Origin: Hedera helix
Taxonomy: Eukaryota; Streptophyta; Magnoliopsida; Apiales; Araliaceae
DNA: 64,000 bases
Assembly (NCBI GenBank): GCA_947179155.2
Contig: OX359285.1
Location: 13,267,510-13,331,509, forward strand
Reading direction: 5' to 3'
Positions 1 through 12,855 of the stretch are shown piece after piece. The notes beneath the pieces are model-generated. The model made no database searches. It saw only the letters and a list, made by a program, of their open reading frames with translations, and was not told the origin of the DNA. Made by a program: the position numbers and the translations under genes. Within the stretch, counting starts at the first letter, position 1. Each line of letters begins with the position of its first letter.

Positions 1-1222
1 TAATTTCCTCCAACTTTATTCCATTTAATCACCTTATATAAATTACATAATTATTCTTATATAATTTATATAATTATTATTTTCTTCATAACTTATTTTA
101 ATTTCCTTATATAAATTATATAATTATTATTATATAATTTATATAATTACCTTTCCTTCTCCATTAATTTCTAAATTTCTTTCAAAATTCTTGATAAACT
201 CTAAAATCGATAACTACAATTTTACAAACTTTCTCATTAACTTTTCATAAATTCTTGGATTAATTTAATTATTAATCCCTTAATTTTCATAATTAATGAA
301 ATTTATAATTTTTATCAATTAAACATAACACACATATATAAATGTATATATATAAATATATACATATCTAATTCCTGTATTTCACATTACCACATAACCT
401 CATTTAAAACATAATTTCTACACTTTCATAATAATTTAATTGTACAATTTATTGTACAATTACCTAAAATTCTTTTATTCTTCATAAATTGTATTTACAC
501 AATTTATTTACTTTTCAATTATTTTAAATTCACATAATTCGTCACCATCTCCGTACAAATTTAATTTATCAATTACATCATATCACATACCTTAATTCAC
601 ATAAAATAATAATTTCTTTAACAACCTTGATAATTTTATCAATTAAATTCTCATTTAATATTATTAAAGAAATTCTGGAAATTCGGATCCTCACATTCTT
701 CCCCCCTTAACAGGATTTCGTCCTCGGAATCATAATTGCCGTAATAATCATACGTAATTTATTTATAGTACCTTGCAATATCTTTATCTTGGTGAATACA
801 ACTCATTCCATAATAATTATATTTTACTCTTTAATATTCTTAACTTACATGGATAACCGCATAAAATCATAATTGTCAGAATATTCAATTCTTAAATCAC
901 ATTCACAATTTCTTTGTGACTATAAAGCTTTAGCTCTTTCCTTGATGTATTTATCAAGATATGTTCTCATTTTTCGAAAACTTTGTTTTCCTCTAATTGT
1001 ACATATCCTTACTTAATCAACTTATTTCATACCTTCTATTACACCTCATATATACTCTATACATTCATCATTTTCTTCTTAATTCACGTTCATAATCTTC
1101 TTCATATTTCATAATTTATTCTTTAATACCTCCATTATTTAACATTAGATCTTAAATACTAACCTTTACTTGATTTATCATAATCCTTATTTAAAATTAT
1201 TTTAAGAATCCTGGGTGTCACA
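1..1222 (-). repeat. 3' LTR of LARD-1 (partial)
   Basis: This is the promoter-proximal part of the 3' LTR, ending at the terminus TGTGACACCC (read on the - strand). It matches 6287-7508 base for base except at about three sites (near 232, 374 and 1180). It is very AT-rich and contains many ATATAATT-type runs. The rest of this LTR lies left of the window. Confidence 0.85.
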
Positions 1223-1240
1223 TTCACCCCTCCTTCATAA
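1223..1240 (-). other. Polypurine tract of LARD-1
   Basis: Read on the - strand, this is ATGAAGGAGGGGTGAA directly before the LTR start TGTGACACC. It is the usual plus-strand DNA priming site of gypsy elements and fixes the element's orientation. Confidence 0.8.
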
Positions 1241-3576
1241 AATTTCGTCCTCGAAATTTCTATGTACTAATACTTCACAATTTGTTTACATTTATTCCAC
1301 ATATTTTTCTGTCCTTTCTTTCTCACAGTCATTGCACATTACCCTTTCTTAATCCATTACATTCCATACTTTCTTTACCTCACCATCATTGCTTTCATCA
1401 TCGTTCACAATTAAATAATATTACCCCATCCTACCATCCAATCTTCATAAGAGTAGAAGGATTCAAAATTTTTATTTTAGCAACTTTCATACTTTGCTGA
1501 ATGAATTTTTATCCCGGTTTACAGTACTTCGCTCCCCGAGTACTTCATACTGCAAACCCTGACAGTGGATCAATCTGTCATTAAAGTAATGGATGTTTCA
1601 CCATATATTGGCACGCCAGATGATCAATCTGCAATGCCTGTGTCTTGCTATGCCAGGTGACCATTCGATCAACCTGCAATAGTCTTAATCTTTTTGTTCA
1701 TCTCAGCCTTAGAATTCATTCAAAAGAAATTTACTTAGTTATAACTTTCAAAGAATACGAAGTCAATAAATATAATTTAAAATTTGTCTAGCTGAATCAA
1801 TAGCTCAGACTTATATTTCTTCAACGCTTGTCTAGCTAGACCAATTAGCATAGACTTACTTTTAACAATTTATAACTCGCAGAAATTTTTCTAAAACCTT
1901 TATCATGTCAAAACTTTTCAAAACTATCAAGCCGAGTCAAATGGCATTGACTTATAGTTCTGACTTACCTTCATAAATCAAAATCATTTATGACTTCATG
2001 TTACCGCATCATCTTGACAGTCCGTTGAGAATTTCATCGTTAATAATTCCTACACCATAAACCATACTTTATGGTGTTGAATCATCTTATGACGAAATAG
2101 TACCGCATCGTCTCAACAACACGTTGAGCATTCCGTCATTCATCACATCTACACCGGGCTAAAAGGTGCATGGATGATTCTTTTGAAATACATTTTGATG
2201 TGAAAATATTTTTGTCTAGCCGAGACAAGTAGCATAGACACTTTTTAAATCGCTTAAAAATTTCATTTATATTTTTCAAAGCACACACGTGCCAAATCAA
2301 CTTGAGGCCAAAAAATTTTGAAATCTAGCAACGCTAGAAGAGTGGGAATATCCTAAATTCCCTAATATTCGCCTTCAGTTCCTTTACTTAAATATTAAAT
2401 TATTGCTAGGACTATTTTCATTTATCACATTAAAATTTCTATCTACTCCAGCTTTTCTATACCCCCGTATAGTTCATCAAACTTGCCACACATTATGAGT
2501 CCAGGAACTTACCACAAGAATATGAGTTTTAAAGCTTGTCCTAGCAATATGTAGTCTGAGAACATATCAAAGACTGTCCATATGCTGAGGGGCTCAAAAC
2601 ATACCATACGATTATGAGTCATGGACTTACCACATGCATGAGTTTTAAGAACTCGTGCCTAAACTTAATATTATCTATCTATCAAAAACTCTTAGCGCGA
2701 CTCTAACATTTCAATGATTATCACATAGTAACTAAGTAAACACAAATCCCTCGCCCATACAAAGGATTGTGCAACTCAGTCACCACATGAGTTCTCAATT
2801 GAAATTTCGTACCCAAGCTTTCTACCCCCTTATCATAACCTTTCTGTCATTCATGTCTCATCATTTTCTGAATTCTTCTTGTACTATTTCATAGTACCAT
2901 ATCTCTTTTGGACCATTAACAGGTCTCTCTGTTAATTTCACATTCTCACTTAATCCCATCATGATCTTACTTCACAACCTACTTCTTACTCGCTTCTCTT
3001 ATCTTGTGATCGTATCGTAGTACGATCCTCTTACCGTTCCTGATCATGTTATTATGATCTCTTCTTATACATTTCGGATTATCTTGTCATCTTTATTGCT
3101 TAAATCAGGTGTCCCCTGATTATCTTTGAGATTCATCTTTGAATCATTGCAGATATTCTTTCAAATATGTTCTTAATTGAACTTATAAATTTTCTTAATT
3201 CGTTTCATTCAAATCTTTCTTAACATCTTTATCTCTTCCTTATAATCTTATCTCTTCCTTGCAATCTTTCATATTTCCTTTACTTCAGCCAAATTTTTGA
3301 GAACAACTTTCTCAACTCATACCTTTTTTCATTCTAATCCCCCCCATGTTCATCAAACTTATCACGTATTTGGACTCAGGAACTTACCATAATCATATGG
3401 TTGAGGAGCTTGTCCTAGTCAGGCCATAGTCGCTCATTCGCTAAAGGGGCTCCACCATACAATCATGAGTCACGAGCTTACTATACGCTTAGGTTTTCAG
3501 AACACACAACTAACTGTACTCTTTCTTACTTAGGTTATAGCCTAAGGTATCATTTACCTAAGGTTCTTAACCTCTA

Positions 3577-3588
3577 GCTCTGATACCA
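3577..3588 (-). other. Primer binding site of LARD-1
   Basis: Reads TGGTATCAGAGC on the - strand, two bases after the LTR terminus ...GTTACA. This matches the 3' end of plant initiator tRNA-Met, the usual primer of many plant gypsy and copia elements. Confidence 0.85.
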
Positions 3589-4950
3589 ACTGTAACGACC
3601 CCGAAATTCGACCCAATTTATTACCTTAACTCTCATATTTATGAAACATTATTTTTCTTACGTCCAAATTTCGGTTCGTTAATAAATCTTTTATCCCTTA
3701 AATTGATCCATTATTAAATTTTAAAATCATCCATTACCAAATTTTCAGTCTAATTTTTTTCTTTTTCTTAATTCAATCATTGTATTAAAATAATTGGATA
3801 TATAAAATCCTTACATCTCGACTCTAGTCCCTGGATCGCAACCTTAACATTTTTCTTTTCTTTCTGTAACCCGTATCATAAAGGTCATCATTCAACATTT
3901 AATGTCATTTATATCCATACAATATTCTTATGTCGTAATGCATAGCCAAACATATAATAGCCTCTATCATAATATTCATGTTGAACAATTACAGTTCATA
4001 ATTTAAATTATACTCGTCATATTCGGATCTAACTTATCTGTACATACAACATATCAATAAAACTTAATACATGTATTCACATTGAATGGAAAATATAACA
4101 ATAACATTTCCCCACCTTCTAGGCAATTTATCTCTAATTTAATCCAGTATTCCTGAAACTTATTTCTTTATCCTGCAAAAGTTTAATTTAAGCAAGTAAT
4201 GAGCACAACGGCTCAGCAAGTTCAACAGTTATGATTCACGTAGCACATACCTTATCATGCTTGGTGTGTGTCATACATCAAGTGCTTGTGCTTCTACTAT
4301 AGCCATATATCTCATATATATTCATATCGTTGCACAAAATATACATTGTGGTCATATTAATCACGTATCACATAGCACGAAATTTTTATGCATTTAAAAC
4401 AAGAATTACATATCATAACAGTCCAACATTTAACATAAAAGGGACTGAAGAACTTGCCTGGCGTCCAGTTATTTAAATTGATATCTCAAACTCTTAACTC
4501 GATCAACCTATGATCATAAAATAATCAAATAATAATTATTTAACTCCTTGTGATATTAATTTAATTAATTAATATCATCTCTAGGCCAATTATTAATTTA
4601 TATGGCCAATTATATTAACCTCGTCCTTTAAAATATTAATATAACTTAATATTTAATGCTTTCACTACGGACAACCCGACTCATCGGATAAAATTAAACA
4701 TATTTGGTTGTCCGAAAAATTTATTTAAACATTTTCTCAATTATAACCTTATTAGATTAATATTTAAACATTTAAATATTAATCCCCAATATTTAATATT
4801 TATGCAAAAATATTAAATTTAATGCCCAAATATCATTTCTATATTTTTAGTATTTTTCTATAATTTTCTATAATTTTTAAAGAATTTTTAAACATTTATT
4901 TCAATTAAAATCTAATTCTGAGGGCATTTTAGTAATTTCCGCGCTCAAAA

Positions 4951-5118
4951 GGACACATCTGGCATTTTCCGGAAAGCCCAGGGGCATTTCCGTCATTTCG
5001 GCAACGTTAGGGACAAATCCGGAATTTTCCGGAAAGTCCAGGGGCAATTCTGTAATTTCCGTGCCTCTAGGGACACGGTTGGTATTTCAGGAAAAGGACA
5101 GGGGCACGGATGTAATTA
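4951..5118. repeat. 60-bp tandem repeat in LARD-1 LTR
   Basis: Units begin at 4951, 5011 and 5071 (GGACACATCTGG, GGACAAATCCGG, GGACACGGTTGG), an exact 60-bp period. Each carries GGGGCA...GTAATT/GTCATT phrases; a partial unit precedes at 4920. Confidence 0.8.
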
Positions 5119-5137
5119 ACCAACGTGACGTCGGCCG

Positions 5138-5305
5138 CGCATTGCGCGCGGCCCTTCGCTTCCGACGCCAAAACGGCGTCGTTTCGAAGCCGTTCCTCGG
5201 ACCCCTCGCGCATGGCGCGGCATCTTCCTCCGGACGCCCCAAAACGGCGCCGTTTTACCTCCGTTCAGACAAAAAAATGGCTGCCGCGCATTGCGCGGCA
5301 GCCCT
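5138..5305. promoter_or_regulatory. CpG-rich palindrome block in LARD-1 LTR
   Basis: Contains GCCGCGCATTGCGCGCGGC near 5139-5157, AAACGGCGTCGTTT near 5171, CGCGCATGGCGCGG near 5208, AAACGGCGCCGTTT near 5241 and GCCGCGCATTGCGCGGC near 5283. These are perfect or near-perfect dyads that stand out from about 70% AT surroundings. The same motifs recur in the D LTRs and the Copia-2 leader. Regulatory function is inferred only from symmetry and recurrence. Confidence 0.55.
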
Positions 5306-7508
5306 GAATTTTCTTCCTCTTCAGCGATGAACAGTAGCCAGCCAATACACAAAATACACCATTTTCTTCACAATTTTCCCAACAAGACTACTCCAAAAAT
5401 CATAAAATTCATAACTATACATAAAAAAATTATTTAGAATAATTATTCTAATTATTTACAATTTTTCTACAAAATTATTTCATTTCCCAATAATTCACAA
5501 AATAAACTAAATTAATTAATATATACCTCAAAACTTCTTCCTTGAAGCTTGTTGTTCATCTTTGTTAGTGCCAAATATTTTCTCCCTCTTGCTAGTGGTG
5601 GTGTAAGGTGGCGGATGGTGGTGGTTTTGCCGGATAAGAGAAATAGAGAAGAATATATATATATTTTGCTTTTGTTCCTTTTTCTTCCTCTTTGTTTCTT
5701 CTTCTTTTAAATACAACACTAACCACCATGTTGGCATAAAATTTCCACCGCCTTTAGACTTTCTTGAAGTTTCCGGATTTGGCAAAATGACGCATAAAAA
5801 TATTTTAAACACATTACGTAATTATAATATGTAATAAATATTTTATATAATAAATATAAAATATTTATTTAAATTCACTAAAAATCATAATATGATTTAT
5901 AAATAATTTTAATACCTCTTTTAGGTACTTTTCTTGACAAATTTTGTACACGCATAATGACATGCATGTAATTATTTGAGATAATTTATACCTCCAAAAA
6001 TCATAAAATAAATCATATAGCTTATAAAAATTATTTTTCGTAATTTTTCACTCCGTTACTTAGACAACATGTTACATTAACATGTTCACCTTTCCGAAAT
6101 ATTATCTTTCATAAAAGTCATAATAATTCCAATATTCATAAATATAATTTTTAATAACTTAAAACATTCCTTTTTCTAATTTATTATTCAATTTCTTTAG
6201 TATTCATATTAATTTCTTTATATATAAATTATATAATTTAATATTATATAATTTATATAATTACATTCTCCTTTTAAATAATTTCTTAATTTCCTCCAAC
6301 TTTATTCCATTTAATCACCTTATATAAATTACATAATTATTCTTATATAATTTATATAATTATTATTTTCTTCATAACTTATTTTAATTTCCTTATATAA
6401 ATTATATAATTATTATTATATAATTTATATAATTACCTTTCCTTCTCCATTAATTTCTAAATTTCTTTCAAAATTCTTGATAAACTCTAAAATCGATAAC
6501 TACAATTTTACAAACTTCCTCATTAACTTTTCATAAATTCTTGGATTAATTTAATTATTAATCCCTTAATTTTCATAATTAATGAAATTTATAATTTTTA
6601 TCAATTAAACATAACACACATATATAAATGTATATATATAAATATATACATATCTAATTCATGTATTTCACATTACCACATAACCTCATTTAAAACATAA
6701 TTTCTACACTTTCATAATAATTTAATTGTACAATTTATTGTACAATTACCTAAAATTCTTTTATTCTTCATAAATTGTATTTACACAATTTATTTACTTT
6801 TCAATTATTTTAAATTCACATAATTCGTCACCATCTCCGTACAAATTTAATTTATCAATTACATCATATCACATACCTTAATTCACATAAAATAATAATT
6901 TCTTTAACAACCTTGATAATTTTATCAATTAAATTCTCATTTAATATTATTAAAGAAATTCTGGAAATTCGGATCCTCACATTCTTCCCCCCTTAACAGG
7001 ATTTCGTCCTCGGAATCATAATTGCCGTAATAATCATACGTAATTTATTTATAGTACCTTGCAATATCTTTATCTTGGTGAATACAACTCATTCCATAAT
7101 AATTATATTTTACTCTTTAATATTCTTAACTTACATGGATAACCGCATAAAATCATAATTGTCAGAATATTCAATTCTTAAATCACATTCACAATTTCTT
7201 TGTGACTATAAAGCTTTAGCTCTTTCCTTGATGTATTTATCAAGATATGTTCTCATTTTTCGAAAACTTTGTTTTCCTCTAATTGTACATATCCTTACTT
7301 AATCAACTTATTTCATACCTTCTATTACACCTCATATATACTCTATACATTCATCATTTTCTTCTTAATTCACGTTCATAATCTTCTTCATATTTCATAA
7401 TTTATTCTTTAATACCTCCATTATTTAACATTAGATCTTAAATACTAACCTTTACTTGATTTATCCTAATCCTTATTTAAAATTATTTTAAGAATCCTGG
7501 GTGTCACA

Positions 7509-9185
7509 GTGCTCTGTGAAGAAGTTGGTCGGGGCAAGTTCAGGGAGCGCCGGGGTGAAGTTAGGCCAAGGACATCTCGCGGACAGCGAGATGTTGTGAA
7601 CTAAACATCTCGTCAGGGCAAGATGTAATCTTCACAAAAAAGAATTTTTAAAAAAAAAATTCCAAAATAAAATGTTTTGATACATAATGATAGAGACATG
7701 TATGATAAGCCATAAATTGATACAAATGATCAATGTGGTAGAAATTAAAGTATAAAGGAACAATGTGTTACGTGTTAAAGTTATGTAAAGATTAAAGATA
7801 GTTTATATGGGAAGGTTTAGCATACACATGTGTGTAACCAATGTATGAATCAATATTATGGTTATGTAGGACCCAATTGGGGTAAGATATTACTAGAAGA
7901 GGTAAACAAGGATAAAGGATATTAAGGTAATAAAACAGGAAATGGTATAATGTAATATACCTATAGCTTTATAAAGCATTGTAATGTTTGTGTGCTAGGT
8001 CGGAGACAAGTTAGGATATATTATTAACCTAAATAAGGTATAATACATCAAAAGTAAAATGAATAGAGATAAATGGTTAAGCGATTATGGATAAAGTTTA
8101 ATAAGTTATATTAAGTCTTATGATCCTATAATGTTATATAGGTGCAATGTTGGCAGATAAAGTTTGGACTAGCAACCCGATGCGAGGAAGGATAGAAAGA
8201 ACGAACGAGAAGCGTAAAGGTTAAGTAAATAAATGAAGATCAGACAAGTTTTTCTGACGTAAATGTAACGACTGTTCTATGTGAACTATGTAATAGCAAA
8301 AGATGTGGAATGCGCCCTAAGTGCAACTATGTGATTTAACTACTAAATGAAATATGTGACATTTAAGCATAGCATGGTAAAGTAAGGAATGCATAATGCA
8401 TAACGCATAAATATAAATTGTAAGTATGAAATGTGTTATCTAATTGACTTGCTGAGCCTGTGTGCTCACTCTTGCTATGACTAACATTTTCAGGTAAAGT
8501 ACAAGAAGGCCAGAGGTTCCGGTTAAGCTAAAGGTAAATAGTGCTAAATGCATAAATAAGCATGAAGAAATTTGTTAAGTGTATCTGTGTAATGTTCCTA
8601 TAAAGCAGATAAATGTTAAACCTCGAAGGTGATAGGAATGAATGAGTGGTTTATAAATCCATAGCGATAGCAGTGAATGTAATTTGTTTTGAGAAATGTT
8701 ATAATAAGATAAAATAAAGGAATTATTGGTAGTTGAGTTTTATATGTAATAAACTCGTATGTATGGTACATATGTATCTAAACAGGATCAAGTACGGAAC
8801 ATGTATGAGCAAGCAGGATGATGTATGGACAGTTATATGTTATTGGTTACTGTATTCATAGAATAAGTTATGTTAAATCATAATATATATGATTGTGAAA
8901 CACTAATAGACTAGGTCACGATTTATTAATGTTTAACCTAAGTTCTAATGAATCGTAAGTGAACGTTACGATCCTGAGACAAGTAGGGAATGTAAAATAA
9001 ATAAATAGATTTATTGACCGCATTATGGTTAAATAGAATTTTAAAGGTTAAAGGTTATGTATTAATGCACGAAATCGTTGTTATGATGCTTTATGAATAT
9101 ATAATATGGTTTTAAGATTAATAATTATGTTATCCAGATGCAATTGGAAATGAGTAAGGAATGATGGGGTTTTGGAAGCGTTGTA
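7509..9185 (+). repeat. 5' LTR fragment of LARD-2
   Basis: Right part of a long LTR whose left part was displaced beyond the window by LARD-1. The fragment ends GCGTTGTA (probably a mutated ...CA) two bases before a PBS. It matches 30727-32383 along its whole length, with substitutions and small indels. Near 8450 it has the phrase TTGCTGAGCCTGTGTGCTCAC, seen near the 3' end of other long gypsy LTRs in this window. Confidence 0.75.
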
Positions 9186-9187
9186 GT

Positions 9188-9199
9188 TGGTCTCAGAGC
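9188..9199 (+). other. Primer binding site of LARD-2
   Basis: TGGTCTCAGAGC, one base away from the TGGTATCAGAGC tRNA-Met complement, two bases after the LTR end. It sets the + orientation of LARD-2. Confidence 0.7.
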
Positions 9200-11827
9200 T
9201 GATAGGTTATAGACCTTAGGTAAGATTACCTTAGGCTATGACTTTGTGGGAAAAAAGAAATGGTAAGGAAATGAACTCGAGAGGAGTTAAGTAAGAAATA
9301 AATGAATTTTAGGAATTAAGGATTAAGAAATGGTAAAGGATATCTTAAGATAAGATAATGAGACATGGTAAAGGGTTAAAGAATCTTAAATGATCAAAGA
9401 TAATGGAACTCTTGAGGAGTTATGAACTATAAGATATGAATTAATGAAATTCATATTAGGTTATGGAACAACTCAGTAAAGGACGAGTTAAGGAAATGTT
9501 AGGGTATATGGGATTTTTCATTAAGGACTCATGATAGTGGCTGAGTTGTACACTTCCTTATATGGGCAGGGATTTATGCTTGGTTTCACGATCACTTAGC
9601 TTCCTATAATGATAATCAGTGGAGACCCAGCGTCACGGTATTGGTTATGTATGTTGAAAAGGTGATTCTTTTCTTCTACATGTACCTGATACATTGGAAG
9701 TGAGAAAGAGTAAGGTAGTTGCGTATTCTAAAAACTCAAACGTATGGTAAGTTTGTGACTTATGATCGTGTGGTGGAGCCCCTCAGCAAATGAACAATGT
9801 TGGCCTGACTAGGACAAGCTCCTCAAACCATATGATTATGGTAAGTTCCTGATCCCAAATGCGTGACAAGTTTGATGAACATGGGGGGTTAGAAAAAAAA
9901 GTCATAAGTTGAGAGAAATAGTTCTCAGAGATTGGCTAAGGTTAAGAAAATAGGAAAGAGATAGAATTATTATGTAATGAGTAAAGGAAGCAAAGGAAAT
10001 ATGATTAGGATTGGGTAGGCAATCCACTCTTCTAGCTACGCTAGACCATCAATGTTTTAAAATGTGCTTATTAGCACATTGGTGCATCGGAAATGTTTTG
10101 TTCAAGTATCAAATTAAAATTTTAAAATTTCGTGATTCATGGGTCTATGCTAATTGATCTGGCAGTTATTTGAAATTTTCAAAACGTTTTTATGAAATCA
10201 TTGTCACACTGTTAAATATGGTGTGGAATGATAAAATGGCAAATTTATCAATGTACTTCTATGACGGTACGGTATTATGAAGTCTTGAATGACTGAATTC
10301 TCAACATATTGCTAAGATATTGCGGTATTATGAAGCTTTTAAAAGATTTTTCTTGGGTTCAAGTTTTGAGCCAATGACAGTGAAAACGAATATCTGAAAA
10401 GTTTTAAGTTTGCAATGTATGAATGGTTTAATAATGTGAGTCAATGTCATTTGTTTCGGCTAAACCATTTTGCTAAAGAAATGAGTAAATGTTTTAAATC
10501 TAGAAATGGATAAAGAAATATGTTTTAAAGTCTGACGTGAACAACCCTGAAAAGGAGATATGATATGTGGGTTAGTTAACGTGGTTCAACCTAAAAAGAA
10601 AAGGAAAGGGGTACAATAGGCTGATCACCTAGTGTACCAGTGATGGATAAGGGAAAAGAGTGGGGTGGTTATGCCTTAACTCATCTTTCTGGTCTTTATG
10701 ACCCGTTGATGTAATGACCGAGAAAATAACGAACCTAATTTTTTTTAATTAATTAAATCCATGAGAAAATATGAGGTATGAAGTATGTGTTTATATGTTA
10801 AGTTGTATGATGAGAGGTAGTAAGTTAGTTAATAAAATTTATTAACTAAAGAAGGAAAAAGAATGTAAGATAAGCTTATGTGATGAAATCACAAAGCTTG
10901 AATGTTGGCCATGAATGAAAAATAAGAAGAATTGTAATAAACAAGTTAATTACTTGTATGAATAATGAGAAAGAAGAAGCAAGTGGATTATTTAAGATAA
11001 CCCAAGGTGAGAATAATTGTATGTATATGAGTAGCGATATTATAAACCCAATCTAATGATAAATGGTAATTTAATCAAGTCAAAGTACTTGTATTAGTAT
11101 GTGTTAGGGTTTATTAAAACAAACCCAATAATTTGTAAGTGATGGTGATTTGTAAGCTAATCTAATTCGGTAACCCAACTGACTTATAAATAGTAAGTCT
11201 AATTGGATTATGTAATTAAACTTTTGTGTTTTTTCAATAAGCCCAATATAGTAGCCTCATATGATTTAATTAGTGAACCATATGTAAACTATATGGTGAG
11301 TCCAAATTAATTTAAACTAGCCCAATACTTATTTTTATTTCAAGTATTCTAGTTAGCTCAATTAATTTAATTGATGGGAGCCTAAGTATTGATGACTTAA
11401 ATGAATGAATGTAGTAGCCAAATGAATTAAATTGTTGAGCCCAAGCAATTATAATTCAAAGTCCAAATAGAATTAATTTCAAAGGTCCAAAGTGGAGCTC
11501 AATGAGCTTGTAAAGGTGAATATGTATACATATATTAGTGTATATATATATGCATACTTATATAATTATATAGGACATAAAAATAAAGCTAAATTGGAGA
11601 AATAAAATGGCAAATCTCGAATTTTGGGGCCCACATGGATGTAAGGCTTGCTTGTTGGTTGATTTTTGTGTGCAAAATGGTTCAACAACTTCTCAACCAC
11701 CCTAGTCATTCATATGGTCATTCAAAAGGTTTATTAAGTGGTCATTCCAAGCATAGTGAGCAAGATTAGAGCCTTAATTGACTAGTGTTGGTTGATTAGG
11801 AGCTTAATTGGGATGATCTTAGACTTC

Positions 11828-11835
11828 TATAAATA
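11828..11835 (+). promoter_or_regulatory. TATA box of family-B LTR
   Basis: TATAAATA followed by purine-rich leader sequence with GAGAGAGAAG runs near 11895. It lies about 1.1 kb into the LTR, at a position matching 26797-26804 in the other copy. Confidence 0.6.
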
Positions 11836-12855
11836 AGGAAGAGCAAAGACTTGTATAGGTTGTTTGCTCATTTGCTCCATTCACTAAATTATAGAGAGAG
11901 AAGTTCTAGAGAGAAGCTAGAGCTTTTGTGAGAGAATACTTGAGAGTTGAAAGTGTGATACTCATTTTAGAGAAGAGAAGAAGGAAAGGAGTTCTAGATT
12001 TAGCAAGAAAAATATCTCCATTAAAGGTTCAAAAGTGTTTTTATCTTTTCCTTAGTTTATTTTTATGGTTTAAATATATTTTGTATGGTCAAAAGGTATT
12101 TTTAACCGATTAAAAATTATTTTGATGGTCTAGAAGTCTTAAGATATGATAAATTAGTAGATTCATGATTTGATATGCTTAAATCATATTTTGGTATGAG
12201 TGGTATGCAAATAAATGGAAGAAAATTTCATATTTCAATTTACCGGTAACATTCTAGATGGTTTAATCTTAAATTTATTGTCAGAACATTTTCAAAAATG
12301 TGATTAAACCATGAAATATTGTAAAACAAGAAGTTAGGAAGACAACAACACTAAGTTGATGTCATTTGGATGTGTAGAGTTTATTTTATTCAAGTTTGAA
12401 CAATTAAAACCAAGGATTTGTGATTTTAGTTTCTACTTTATCCTTGTGAGTAATTTTTAGTCCAGTTCCGTTCGGAATTTGGATTTGTGATCTAAAGAGA
12501 AGTAGTAGATGGGGAAATTTTGATAAGAATGGACTTAAGGATCATCCCAAAATATTTTAAAATGAAGAAGTTATGGCTGTTGGAGCATTGGAGGGTCTGG
12601 CAGTCCAATTCTCTGCCTGTTCGGCGCGCCCCGTGCCAATTCCAAGCGTTAAGTGGCGTGCCCCGCGCCACTCCAGCAGAATTATGTTGTTCGGGTCGGT
12701 CCGGGTCGGGTTTTTGGTCAAAAATTAAATTAAAATAAGTGTAAAATTAATATATTTGAATACTAAACCAATATATGAAGTTTATTAGTAACTAATTGGT
12801 AGTTAAATATTTAAAATAAAAACCAAAGTTAACTATTGGTATTATTTGAAGTATA

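Larger units (their letters stand above)
1223..3590 (-). other. Non-coding interior of LARD-1
   Basis: This 2368-bp stretch lies between the two LTRs and has no open frame of note on either strand. It carries diverged internal duplications: 2460-2660 resembles 3345-3510 (shared phrases such as GTTCATCAAACTT, AGGAACTTACCA and GCTTGTCCTAG), and 1985-2050 resembles 2085-2150 (ACCGCATC and CGTTGAG phrases). Related sequence occurs in the opposite orientation in LARD-2 (for example 9770-9890), so the non-coding core is conserved between two elements. No product is expected; RNA packaging or priming signals are a guess. Confidence 0.75.
1..7508 (-). mobile_element. LARD-1: non-coding gypsy-type large retrotransposon derivative (left end off window)
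   Basis: This is a - strand LTR retrotransposon without coding capacity. Positions 1-1222 repeat as 6287-7508, the same length, with only three substitutions that I can see. The right copy extends to 3591, so the full LTR is about 3.9 kb and the left copy is cut by the window edge. On the - strand the order is LTR (TGTGACACCC...GTCGTTACA), PBS, about 2.4 kb interior, PPT, LTR. The interior has no gag or pol frame. A very long LTR with a non-coding core is the LARD arrangement, and the PBS and PPT style suits Ty3/gypsy, probably a Tekay/Del-related chromovirus derivative (inference). It lies inside the 5' LTR of LARD-2; its TSD cannot be checked because the left flank is missing. Confidence 0.85.
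3591..7508 (-). repeat. 5' LTR of LARD-1 (3918 bp)
   Basis: Complete LTR. On the - strand it starts TGTGACACCC at 7508 and ends GGTCGTTACA at 3591. It holds three 60-bp tandem units and a CpG-rich palindrome block (4920-5310) in otherwise AT-rich sequence. Small open frames here (for example 5061-5330 + and 5116-5352 -) are shadows of the CpG-rich block on opposite strands and do not resemble proteins. Confidence 0.85.

Noticed and set aside
3577..3588. tRNA gene fragments at GCTCTGATACCA sites
   Set aside because: Only the 12-18 bases complementary to a tRNA 3' end are present next to LTRs; these are primer binding sites, not tRNA genes.
5061..5352. Overlapping open frames on both strands (89, 78 and 60 aa)
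   Set aside because: They lie in the CpG-rich palindrome block of the LARD-1 LTR; stop codons are scarce there because of GC content, and similar pseudo-frames occur in the D LTRs and Copia-2 leader.
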